In this document: in pieces, positions 19,439 through 30,400 of the stretch
Position numbering within the stretch: the first letter of the stretch is position 1
Layout of the letters: every line of letters starts with the position of its first letter
Source of the DNA: Chamaecrista fasciculata
Lineage: Eukaryota > Streptophyta > Magnoliopsida > Fabales > Fabaceae
Assembly (NCBI GenBank): GCA_003254925.1
Contig: QANZ01004226.1
Coordinates: 164,960-228,959, forward strand
Direction: 5' to 3'
DNA length: 64,000 nucleotides
The notes under the pieces: model-generated
What the model saw: only the letters and a program-made list of their open reading frames with translations
Databases searched by the model: none
Told to the model about the DNA's origin: nothing
Made by a program: the position numbers and the translations under genes

Positions 19439-22400
19439 ATGGCGACTCCATCTGCCTCTGCTACTTCGTCCGTGTCTTCGCAATTCACCTATTCCAACGC
19501 CTCATACTTCCCCGTGCCTTTTCACCTTCAGCAATCCCTAGCGGCGCAGTACGCCGCACCGTATGCGGCGGCTTCTGCGGCGGCGCCGGCGGTGCCAATT
19601 GCTCCTGCTGCTGTTTATCCCGCTCCTGCTTCTGTCGCCGGTGTGTATTCTTTGCCGCAGTATCAGCAGGTTCGTGATTGCTTATGCGCTCAATGCGTTT
19701 CTGTGCCATGAATTCTGTTCCGAATTTCCTCTTTTACTATTCTTCTCTATAAAATGTGGTTGTTGGCTTGTTTTCTGGAGCAAGAATGATAAGAGGCCGT
19801 TGTTTTTGGTTCCTATTGAACTTTTAATAATCTTGCTATAGTAGTTTCGTTTGTGTGTTGAGTTCTTCGAGAGTAGCAATATAAGAATAAAAGACGTGTA
19901 TGAATCGCATCAATATTTAGTAATTTTAATCTTTACTTTATCTTTTTTACCGCTACAGGCGCAGCAGCTATTTCAAAGAGATGCGCAGACAATTACACCC
20001 GAGGCTCTCGAGGGTGTTAAGGCAGCCATTGCAAACAGTGAGATTGATCACAAGGCAGAGACCAAAAAGAAAGCAGTTCCTCGCAAAGCTGCTGGTCAAA
20101 CATGGGAGGATCCCACCCTTGCAGAGTGGCCAGAAAGTATGATATTTTTTTAATTACTATTTGCATATTCATAACCTGTTAGAGTAATGATCGTGAACCC
20201 GTACGGTGATATAATAGTCTTCATTTATCGCAAAAGTTGGATTCATGAATTGAAGCATTTTATTATATTGTATTTTCAGATGATTATCGGCTCTTTTGTG
20301 GTGATCTTGGTAACGAGGTGAATGATGATGTTCTTTCAAAAGCATTTTCTCGATTTCCTTCCTTTAATATGGCACGAGTAAGTGGATTTCTCATCTAACA
20401 CTAATTCTTTTACTTATTTCTTTTTGATAATGATTTTGGTAGTGTAAACAAATTTTATTTCCTCTTCAGATTTTTATTTGAAGGGACAGAGTGTGAATCT
20501 TAAGGTAGGCCTTGTTTCATAATTTACATTTGAGTAGACATATTTATGATTTTTTTTTTGATCAAGCCCGAAGGCGACATATTTATGATTAAATTTGATG
20601 AAATATTGTCAGCTTAGTTGTTCCCTTGTCATTGCTCATTAACAAAATTGAAGGTAATAAAACTGAAATTGTGTAATTTTGGGTATTTTGGCCCCTTATG
20701 ATTTGAAATCTCAAAAGTTAATCTTTGAAAACAATTACGTGTCATACCAAAAAAAAAAAAAAAACAATTACGTGCAGTTAAAGTCAACATCTGATAAGTT
20801 TTGGATTCCAAATGGCCTTTGGTGTCAGTAGGTATGCAGGCCCATTGAATCTATCAATTGAGGCCGTGTCATTTCGATGTGATTCCTTAACCAAGGTGGC
20901 TTTCCATTTCTAACTATTGTGATCTGACAATAGAAAGATACTTGGTGAAAGACTTTAATTCCTCCTACTCAAACACTATGGACATTTCTAGGGGGTTCAA
21001 TTTTGTGTATAACCTTGCTGTCTAGTAAGCAAAATTTAGAACCTAAGTCAACCTTGTTTATTGGACAGATTTAGGCACATCCATAGATATTTTTTTAAAC
21101 TAAACCAAAGAAATTGAAGATTAAATATCTTTGGTGGCTTGTGTTGCCTCTTAGAACTTTTATTTGATTTAAATTTATGGAGTTAAAAGGGGGTGGGGGA
21201 CTTACTTATGGACAGGACTCTTGTGGTATTATTAGTATCTTCTGCATATGAGGGGAAATCATCAGATATGGAAGATATCTAGTAAATTAGGAGATAGTTG
21301 GTGTCCATACCGGAGGTATTTTAGTTTCTTATTGTTTTATTAATCTTGAATTGTCCATGTAAAAAACTTCAGGTTATTGATTGTTTATACTGTCTAATTT
21401 TCTCATTGTCGTTCTACTAGGGGAACTCAACATGTATTTGTAGTACTTTGAAATCTCGTTTGTAATTTGTTTTCGTGACTGGAGTATGTTTGATCGTGTC
21501 CTAGGTTGTCAGAGACAAGCGGACTGGAAAAACAAAAGGTTATGGATTTGTCAGCTTTGCCAGTCCTGCTGACCTTGCTGCTGCTCTTAAAGAAATGAAC
21601 GGTGAGTGTAGAGAACAACTATGTCTGACTTCTCTGCCTTTTTTTCTATCTCTACTCTATTGTGCTTCCCCACCTGACCCCTCTCCCCACTATATATACA
21701 TATATATATACACATTTTTTTACCTTAGGGAAGTTGTAGAAGCCCTGCACAATAGTACAAGCAACCTCTATCTCAAGGACTGGCCAGTGCAATGTGACCT
21801 AATTGGACGTTTGGTTAGTTGGGTGACCTCATTTTATGTTCTAACTTGTTGAGGTAGACATTATAGCATATAGGTGTGCTGAAGTCAGTAATTGGGTGGT
21901 TGTGAAAACTTCAAAACTTTGTACCATGAGTGTGGAAATTCTTCCAAAATGTTGAGCTTGGGTCACTCCAATGAAGGTCCATTTACCCAAGTCGAGCCCA
22001 TAGCTATTTTCAACAGCTAGTGTTTTATTCTCTGAAAGGGAGAGAGAGAGTAAATCTAAAAACTCATTTTCAGTCTCCCCTAGTCTCCCCTTCAGAGAAT
22101 AAAACACTAGCTGCTGAAAATAGTTGTGGGCTGGACTTGGGTAAATGGGCCTTCATTGGAGTGACTCAAGCCCAACAAATCTCCCTCACTGTAAATTTGC
22201 CTTGAGCCTTCTTTTATAATAGTTGAGCCCTTCCTACAATTGCTAAACAAGCAATGTGGAACTTCTTAAAAACCTCACAATTATTAACCAAACATGTGAG
22301 ACTTCTTAAAACCTCACCTATCTCCATTTTCAATCAATTACCCAACCCAAAATAAGTGCAAAAACCTATTCCATTGTAAGCTAATAATATCTCGACCAAT

Positions 22401-23030
22401 CCTGAGTCCTGACTTTGATATTGTGTATGAATGAATTATTATACCCATGAATCTAGAGGGTTGTTGTGAGCGTGGAAATTCTTTACTAAAGCCGTAAATC
22501 GTGCCCAAACTTATACAGCACTATAAGCTATTTGAGTCCTGTCTTGATATTGTGTTGCTATGCATGTATGGACTTACCCACGTCTGAGGCATGAATAAAA
22601 AAATATGTAAAAAGCACCATGAACAGTTTGTCGGACTGCACTGACCCAGAGACTTGGTGCTGCTGAGAGTAGGGTTAGTAAGTTTTAGTATCTAAGCTGG
22701 TTGTGGGTAGGTTTGGTCTTTCTGTTTTATATACTTGTGGATACAGTCTGAGAATAATGTTTCAAATTTTATGATAATGTGATTTGTCTTACTGTTAGGT
22801 AAATATGTTGGAAATCGACCGATTAAATTGCGCAAGAGTAAGTGGCAGGAGAGGACAGATTTTGATGCCCTCGAAAAACAGAAGGTGGCTTTTTGAGTTT
22901 AAAATTGAATGATTTGCATGCACTCATAATTTGTCTTCAGTATCTTCCTTGTTGACGTTGAAATATTGTTTGACAGAACCAAACTCTGAAGAAACCGAAG
23001 TTGCCCAGGAAGGGTGTACTGCACAAGTGA
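19439..23030 (+). CDS. RBM42-like RNA-binding protein with one RRM
   Basis: Six exons: 19439-19669, 19959-20136, 20280-20377, 21505-21601, 22799-22884, 22977-23030. GT-AG borders and phases agree, giving 247 residues. The N-terminus is Ala/Pro/Ser/Tyr-rich and disordered (about 1-77). A segment with TPEALEGVKAAIANSE and WEDPTLAEWPE precedes the RRM, as in animal RBM42. The RRM (about 137-215) has RNP2 LFCGDL at 141-146 and RNP1 KGYGFVSF at 180-187. The C-terminus is basic and ends KGVLHK. RBM42-type proteins associate with spliceosomal and mRNP complexes; the plant role is less defined. The ATG at 19439 is the first in frame that gives the conserved N-terminus. Intron 4 (21602-22798) is expanded by a foldback repeat. 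I recall an RRM gene next to exportin-4 in Arabidopsis (AT3G04500), which supports orthology. Confidence 0.92.
21951..22176. repeat. Foldback (inverted repeat) in RBM42-like intron 4
   Basis: Two arms of about 92 bp (21951-22042 and 22084-22176) are near-perfect reverse complements around a loop of about 40 bases. Shared runs include TTTTATTCTCTGAAAGGG, GGTCCATTTACCCAAG (GGCC in the other arm) and ACTCCAATGAAGG. Because of this symmetry, nearly the same peptide frame appears on both strands; neither is a gene. Flanking intron sequence, from about 21860 to 22570, is also unlike ordinary intron and may be part of the same insertion. Confidence 0.8.
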
Positions 23031-24435
23031 ACAAGGCTAGATCATGCAAATTGGGCTGCTTGTCCAGCAAAGTACAATACTGTTTACTGTGTATTATTCC
23101 TTCCCGCTTCAAATGTATGTTATTATTTTTCTTACGGTATTTCCTGTGTTTTATATATCAGGAATTTGGATCGATCCTGTCAAAACACCATGCGAAAAAC
23201 AGAAGAGGAAGAAATTCGTTACAATATGTTGCATTCACATACTTCTGTTATACTCAGCTAATAGTGTAATATCAATGTCAATGGCTGGTGGTTTAATTGC
23301 AGTCAGTCATCTTTTACATAGTGAGGATATTTAACGAGAAGGCGAATGTTAAAGAAACAAGTACCATATTGGTAGAGAAGACACGGTAAATATAGGTGTA
23401 GAATTTAAAGAACCTCGCATTTGCAGGTTATCAATTCAGTGCTTAATCTGCGACTGCAATCAATGTTCCCGGCGTATTAAAGCTGTCCATCGTTTAATGA
23501 AGAATTAAATTCCCATTTTCGCTGGTGATACTGTTTTTAGGTCTGATCATGCGTAGTTCTCCAACCAACAGTAGTTAAATCAAGGAAAGCATATTTTCAA
23601 AAAACCTTAACCTGCGGATATTTTGCTTTTTCTAATATATGATGTCCTGATGAATTATAGACATATATGGAGTCAAAATAGTTATATTTTTATGCTTTGA
23701 TAAGAGTTGACTTTAAATAGTAGTGAATCACATCGCTATAAAATTGTTTGATTGACTAGGAAATAAATATATTTTGAATCTGATGGTAATCTAATATAAT
23801 TATTCTACTAATGGTTTAACAGTTTAATTCAAGAAATTGAAAAATTTAGCACAAATGACTATTTGATTTGAATATTCTTCGTAATGTAAAATTTAGTAAG
23901 CGAAATAAGTAAACTTCAGGATTAGTATGCATATGTAAAATTTCTATAAGTATACGTACATATACACAATATTAGCTGATTCCTTAATATATTCCACTGA
24001 TAGCTTTACAAATTCAAATATCTTACATTTTAGTTCTATTAAATTCAAAATTTTATAGAAATGAAGATGTTATTGTGTCCGCAACTATCGTATCATGCTA
24101 TGATTAGTAGGTTGTACTCCGAGAACGTTCATGACAAATGTCTGCATTAGTCTTATGACCTCATTCAACTAATTTTCAAATGACAATATCTACAATGCAG
24201 TTTACAAATATACTTTCCTAGTAACTTCTAACATAAGTGAGACAGATAGATTTACCTTTGGAAACAACTTGAGTGATCTTGCTAACAAGAATGCTGAGAA
24301 GTTGGGCATGATGTTTCTGTAACCCTACAAACCCTCTCATTCTAAACATAATCCTCCAAAATTTTTACCAACTGCTGTTCCAACTCCTGATACTAATTCT
24401 TCCAATAGGCTTTACACAACACATGAATCATCAGA
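23031..24435. other. Convergent intergenic region and 3' UTRs
   Basis: It holds the 3' UTR of the RBM42-like gene from the left and that of exportin-4 from the right. The two genes converge here about 1.4 kb apart. No further gene is seen; the frames at 22931-23334 overlap the last RBM42-like exon and its UTR. Confidence 0.6.
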
Positions 24436-27400
24436 TCACATTGTTCGCAGAAAGCCACGAACTTCAATTAAGAAGCTAGTTAAATTTTTCCTGAACCTCT
24501 GATAGTTTATTCGATCAAGAGAGGAAGAGAGTGCACTTGTTAATGCGTGCAATGCATTTGCCAATCTTGATTTTAGTGTTGGGTTCGACTGTCTTTCTAT
24601 CAATTCATTTCCCAATCTCTGTAAATAAATTCACCCCAGGAAGACTTCTCAGAAATCAACCAAGAGAGAAAAATTGCAATAGCTAGACTTTGATATGCTT
24701 TACCATAGTGATAAACTATGTCAGGGACAATGCCAAAAAGAAATTCGGAAATATATGCGGATTCATAATTTATTAGGTTTTTACAAAATAAAGTAAATGA
24801 AAAAAATAGAAATTTTACTAACTTGAAAACAGCATTACTAAAATTAAATAAAGTGATTCAAGGACTGCTGGTCTAGAAAACATAACCCATTTATGTAGGT
24901 AAATAGATTGTTTTTTTTTAACCCATTTATGTAGGTAAATAGATTCGAATGTACTTCACTTGAACATAAAAGTTAAGATGATTTAAGAAAGCAAAGCAAA
25001 GCCTAACTTAGAAACTGAGAATGTAAAATTTCCAGAGCAGGTTTCGGTGATATACCTGATAAAGGCCTTGCTCACAAAGGATCAGAGGAAGGAGAGCATC
25101 AGCTGCATAGCCGATCAAATCAGAACTGAAATAATAGGCCAACACTATAAGAAAGTGGCTTACAGCACCAATTGCTCACATGTATATATAATACAAAGCC
25201 CTTAAGCGCAAACTATAAAACAACATACACATGAAGAAATGAGATTGCCGGTCAAAGTATTAAAAGCACATGCACACAAAATTCGGGAGTTAATCTGAGT
25301 CTCAAAAAGAAAAAAAAAATTGAGCTTGGACCAATAGGAAAAAAAAAGTTAAGTGCTCTAAACTTTTAGAGCGTCAATATTGTTACATTAAATATTGCAA
25401 GCTTTCCGTATACCCCCCTCCCCCAACAATTAAAAAAATACGTAAATAAATAAAATCATCACCACTTAACCTTCAGAATTGCATGCATCTTCCGTAGACA
25501 ATAAACCGTACATTTGTGTACGATCAAGACAGCAAAAGATTAAAAGTGCATCAGTATGTTGATCATTTGAATTGCATCTTTGCCATGTTGCATGCAATTG
25601 AAAAATATCTCGAGTGATTAGAGATGTTCTAAGGGCTTTTGATTCAAAAGAGGAATTTATGTAATAAAAGGAGCAAATATCTTGGTGACGATGCTATTCC
25701 TTCAAGTTGTTACTATAATTTATCCAATTAAGGATAACATATCATTGAGGAAATTTAAAAAAATGGCATTTGAAGAATATGTAACGATCCCCGTGTAATT
25801 TCCCCTTGGCATCCATGTACATGAGTATACTTACAGCCACTCAACTATAACCATATTGTTCATTCAGTATGTGCACACACATAAACAACCACTCCACAAT
25901 TATAGTTTGTTGAGAAATCTTGGATTATCTAGAATCATTTTATTTCTTATTTTATAATTATCTTTTAAGATTAGAAATATCTTATTAGTTACTGATTTAT
26001 ATCTCATCAAATATTAGATTAGATATTAAATTAGATATCTTTTTGTTAGGATTCCTAACTTGATTAGGAAGTTTTTCCTCTTATTTAAGCATTGTAAACA
26101 TTTTCTCTTTTGATCAATAATATTACGAATATTATTCTCCAAAAATCAACATGGTATCAGAGCTTGGTTTCCCTTTTGATCCCGGACAAATTTTCTTCTG
26201 GTTGTGAAATTTCTTCCTCTGTTTTGCGTAGCCTCTGTCTTTCCCAACCTTCATTGCACTTAGGGCACATACTTAATTCCTTATTTATCAACCTATCTTC
26301 CCAGCTTTATCACAAAGACCGACCCAGTAATCCAATCTTTAACTGAAACTGAAACCCAATGTCCAGTGAGCAAGTTAGGGTTTAGTTGGTCCTTTTTCAA
26401 AGTCTGCATTAAGTGTCATCGCCGGCAGGGATGGAGACAGAAGCCTCCGGACGGTCATTCCCCGAAGTCCGGTGTCAAACCGAGCCGCGCGTGAGTATCA
26501 CGCGCCGCACAAGCATTTTCGCGCTTCCCCACGCGCCGGCGCGTGGAGGCGCGTGACACGCCGTACTGTTTGCCGGTCGTCTGCGCCGCCGTCGCCGACC
26601 TATTTCCGGCGACCCCCAACTGTAATCTGGTGTTTTTGGCAGCTGTTTGTGAACCCTCTTTGTTGAAGATAGGGTTTTGTTGCACTTTGGATGGCAGATA
26701 GCTATATTGCTTTTGGCTAACTAATAATTCTTTTTAATCATTTTTAATGGCCTCTGAGGTCCTTTAGAGTACAAGCTCTAGTGAAGAGAGCCCCTGAGAC
26801 TCGAAAAAAACACAAGCCATCACTACTTTTATCCTTCATTGACGAATTGATCTTTGGCCTTCATTGCCATTGATCTTTGGCCTTCATTGCCATTATATTT
26901 ATTCGGCCTTCATTGCCGTACGTATTGATCTTTGGCCTTTATTGCCATTGTTCTTCGGTCTTCATTGCCATACGTTGACGTATTGATCTTCGTCCTTCAT
27001 TGCCATACGTCCTTCATTGACGTATTGATCTTCGGCCTTCATTGCCATACGTCCTTCGTTGACGAATTAACCTTAGGCCTTCATTGCCGTTATCGGCCTC
27101 ATTGTCTTCGACCTTCATTGCCGTTATCGCCTTCATTGCCTTCGGCATTCATTGCCGTTATCTTCTTCCAACAACAACAATGTTTAAGGAAGCTCAAATC
27201 TCAATCAAGATCCAAGCTATGAATTGAGCGAATGGAATATTCCAATTCTCAGCTTGAGGGGGAGTGTTGAGAAATCTTGGATTATCTAGAATCATTTTAT
27301 TTCTTATTTTATAATTATCTTTTAAGATTAGAAATATCTTATTAGTTACTGATTTATATCTCATCAAATATTAGATTAGATATCTTTTTGTTAGGATTCC

Positions 27401-30400
27401 TAACTTGATTAGGAAGTTTTTCCTCTTATTTAAGCATTGTAAACATTTTCTCTTTTGATCAATAATATTACGAATATTATTCTCCAAAAATCAACATAGT
27501 TTTACCTGTAGTCCTCAAAAAGAAGTAACTGAAGCAATGAACGAAGGAACAAGCAAAGTATCCCTTCCTGCAAATTCCCATTTGAATCCTTTGAACCCAT
27601 GGCATGAGCACCCAAGCCTATTCTACCAGCACCAGTCTCCTTGTAGTGGTAAGAAGAAAGACCTTGAAGAGCTCTAAGACACTTGCAGACCACATCTCCA
27701 TCCTTTAAAATTAATAGTAATAGAATTGTTAGCCAAGTTCAAAGTGACAGCACATTTACAATTTTGGAATGTATAGTTTGAAATAACAAAGAACTACAAA
27801 TTAGTAGTGATTTCTCTACATTTACAGTTTTTTTTTATTTCAATTTAAAGCTTAATATTTTTTTGGGTAAATTACACTTTGGTACCCTGTGGTTTAAAAA
27901 GTGACACTTTGGTAACCTATAGTATTCTCCGTTAACACTTTGTACCCCGAGCTTTAATTCCGTTAGAAAATTAATAGAAATTGGAATTTTTGGAGTTACT
28001 TTGTAATTTTAATCATAACAAATTTTGCAAAAATTACAAACATGTCTCTGTATACATATTATCTAGGGACTAAAATGAAAACTATAAAAAAAATTTGGGG
28101 TCAAAACATAATTTTTGAAAAATATAGGACATAAGATAGAATTACAAAACAGTCCCAAATTTTTTTTTATAGTTTTCATTTTAGTCCCTAAATAATATGT
28201 ATCCAGTGACCTGTTTGTAATTTTCCGAAAATATTGGGGTCAATATGTAATTTTTGCAAAATTTGTTAAGATTAAAATTACAAAATAGCTCCAAAAATTC
28301 CAATTTAAGGAATTAAAGCTCAGGGTACCAAAGTGTTAACGGAAAATACCACAAGGTACCAAAGTGTCACTTTTTAAACCACAGGGTACCAAAGTGTAAT
28401 ATACCCTATTTTTTATTACTCTATTTATATTGACAATTGAAGAAACAACACACATACACACAGAATACCTGATGATGGAGACCAAAATCAAGTGTTCTAA
28501 GTACATGAGCAAAGGCTTCACTATTTAGTTGTGCGAACGTTTCAGGATAGACCTCTAATAGATGAGACAGGAGAGAGAAATACTACAAGTAAAACGGAAA
28601 GTGCATCAGCATTTCAACCAATAATTATAGTATTTCACAACATGGATAAATATCTTACATCATGACGAAGTTTAGGGTATTTCAGGAGGTCCATAGAAAT
28701 CAGTGGTGTGACTGTGTGGAGACCAAAGTAAACGACCTGCAAGATCAGTGCATCAGCCGTTGACTATATTTTATATGTGCATGCTATACAAAAATACCTG
28801 AGATATGTTAGTGCCTTGGGCATCAATTGAATCTGATGAGAAATCAATCTGTCGCATTCAATAATTTTCAGTTAGATAGGTCCAATTTTAGTATTAGTAA
28901 AAGCAGACCACATTCCAATTTCAAGGATCTATAACTAAGACAATTTTTTTTTACCATGTCCTTGGAGCAAAGATTTGAAAGGAGTTGAAGAAGGGCACGC
29001 AAATCTTTGTACTTTTCTGTTTTAGCCTCACTAAGTAAACTGCTTGAAAGACTTATTGATATCTGAAAATAGTACAAAGATAGACATGAAAAATAGAAGA
29101 GACAAAAGCAGTGAAATACCAATGACTCTGGAAAATCTGTCTTGAGAATCATCATTTACTGATTAAGCATACTATAATCAATAATCATGTTATATTATTA
29201 GATCAAAATACAGAAAAAAGACCCCAAAAGTGAGGTGAGAAGGACCGACTAAAAGATATCTAGCAGGAAATTCAGCTTTACACCACATTAGTGTTGTCTT
29301 TTCCAACTTTCCAATCTCAAGCTGTTGGAGACCCAACTAGGCCCATTTTGACTTATACTCGAAGAAAAGGCCCAAAATGTGGTAAAGACCAGCCCACCTT
29401 TTCCAAACTGCAGTTTTGGGCTCTCTTGAGATCCCAACTCTCATGCTTGCATATAGGTGTTGATATGTGCTGATATGATGCCACTACTGTCCCACTTCCC
29501 ATATTTGCCCACCACTCTTATGTTATTTGTTAATTATTATTGTTGTTCTATTTCTCTTTGTTAGTGTCTCTTATAGGTGCCTTCTCTGATGGCACGTATC
29601 CCACTTATATTTGGTATTGCAGTTTGCTTTCCCTAAATCCTAGTTTGGTAGCTATTTGTCAATATCATATATTCCAGCACCCTTCAATGTACATCATCAG
29701 AAATATATCGGGATTATATACCTTTTACCAAATGTTTAAGATTTTTACACTTGTGGATTGTTTTCTTTACTTTTTCTCTGTCTTGGGCTCCTATCACAAT
29801 TCACAAGCTATCAACTGGGTCGAAATAGACTAATTTGCAAAGAAGGCACTATATATCCTTTGACAAAAAACAATAGATAAAGGTCTTTTCTTTTTAACAA
29901 GTAAAATTTCTGAAAATTTTAATGAAAAAAAAAACTTAACAACTAATGCACCCTGAACAATTCGGAAAAAGGAAACCAGAAAAGAAACCCTTCTAGAACT
30001 ATGAATATCAGAAAGAAGGCACTGGATCTAAAGCAAGACTTCCAACCGAAATTAATTTGAACACCTTCCATTATCAATTCAACAGTTTCCTCTTGACCAA
30101 AAGAGTATACCCATAAAACACAACCATGAAAGAAATTTACCTTGCCAATATTGTGAGATGAGTAAAGCTGAAGCAAGCGCATGCAGAAATTAACAACGGC
30201 TGCAGTTTCTTGGGCCTCCAAGTACGAAATTTGTCCCTCAACCCAAACAACTACAAATTTAAGTAGCCGGTAGACAACTGCAGACTGCACAACAATTAGA
30301 TATCAGAATAAAATTACAGATGCATGAAAGTCTGAAGTCCTGAAAATTTTATTGGACACTAGAACTGCAAAAAGTTTGCTGCAATGCATCAGGTGGAAAA

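Larger units (their letters stand above)
25908..27496 (+). mobile_element. Non-autonomous Copia-like LTR retrotransposon in XPO4 intron 30
   Basis: A complete insertion flanked by the 5-bp duplication TAGTT (25903-25907 and 27497-27501). The 5' LTR (25908-26151, 244 bp) and 3' LTR (27265-27496, 232 bp) both run TGTTGA...CAACA. By eye they differ only by a 12-bp indel. The primer-binding site TGGTATCAGAGC starts at 26152, next to the 5' LTR, and matches the initiator-Met tRNA 3' end used by plant Copia elements. A polypurine tract GAGGGGGAG (27256-27264) precedes the 3' LTR. The 1.1 kb interior has no gag, protease, integrase or reverse transcriptase, so mobility must depend on another element's proteins. 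It lies antisense to XPO4. The near-identity of the LTRs indicates recent insertion. Confidence 0.93.

Noticed and set aside
21841-22205. Similar peptides on both strands in the RBM42-like intron, at first suggesting a duplicated small gene
   Set aside because: The resemblance is explained by the inverted repeat; the same DNA is read from both sides.
24421-25125. Ending XPO4 at the exon before the Copia-like insertion (truncated gene)
   Set aside because: Two further exons (25056-25125 and 24436-24618) continue in phase and encode the conserved C-terminal region with a normal stop, so the gene is not truncated by the insertion.
26838-27165. Possible CRISPR-like array
   Set aside because: Units are short, irregularly spaced and inside a plant retrotransposon; there are no cas genes and the genome is eukaryotic.
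26932-27222. 96-codon repetitive frame inside the retroelement, considered as a repeat protein
   Set aside because: The periodic CTTCATTGCC DNA repeat creates the frame. It has irregular spacers, no conserved residues and no start context.
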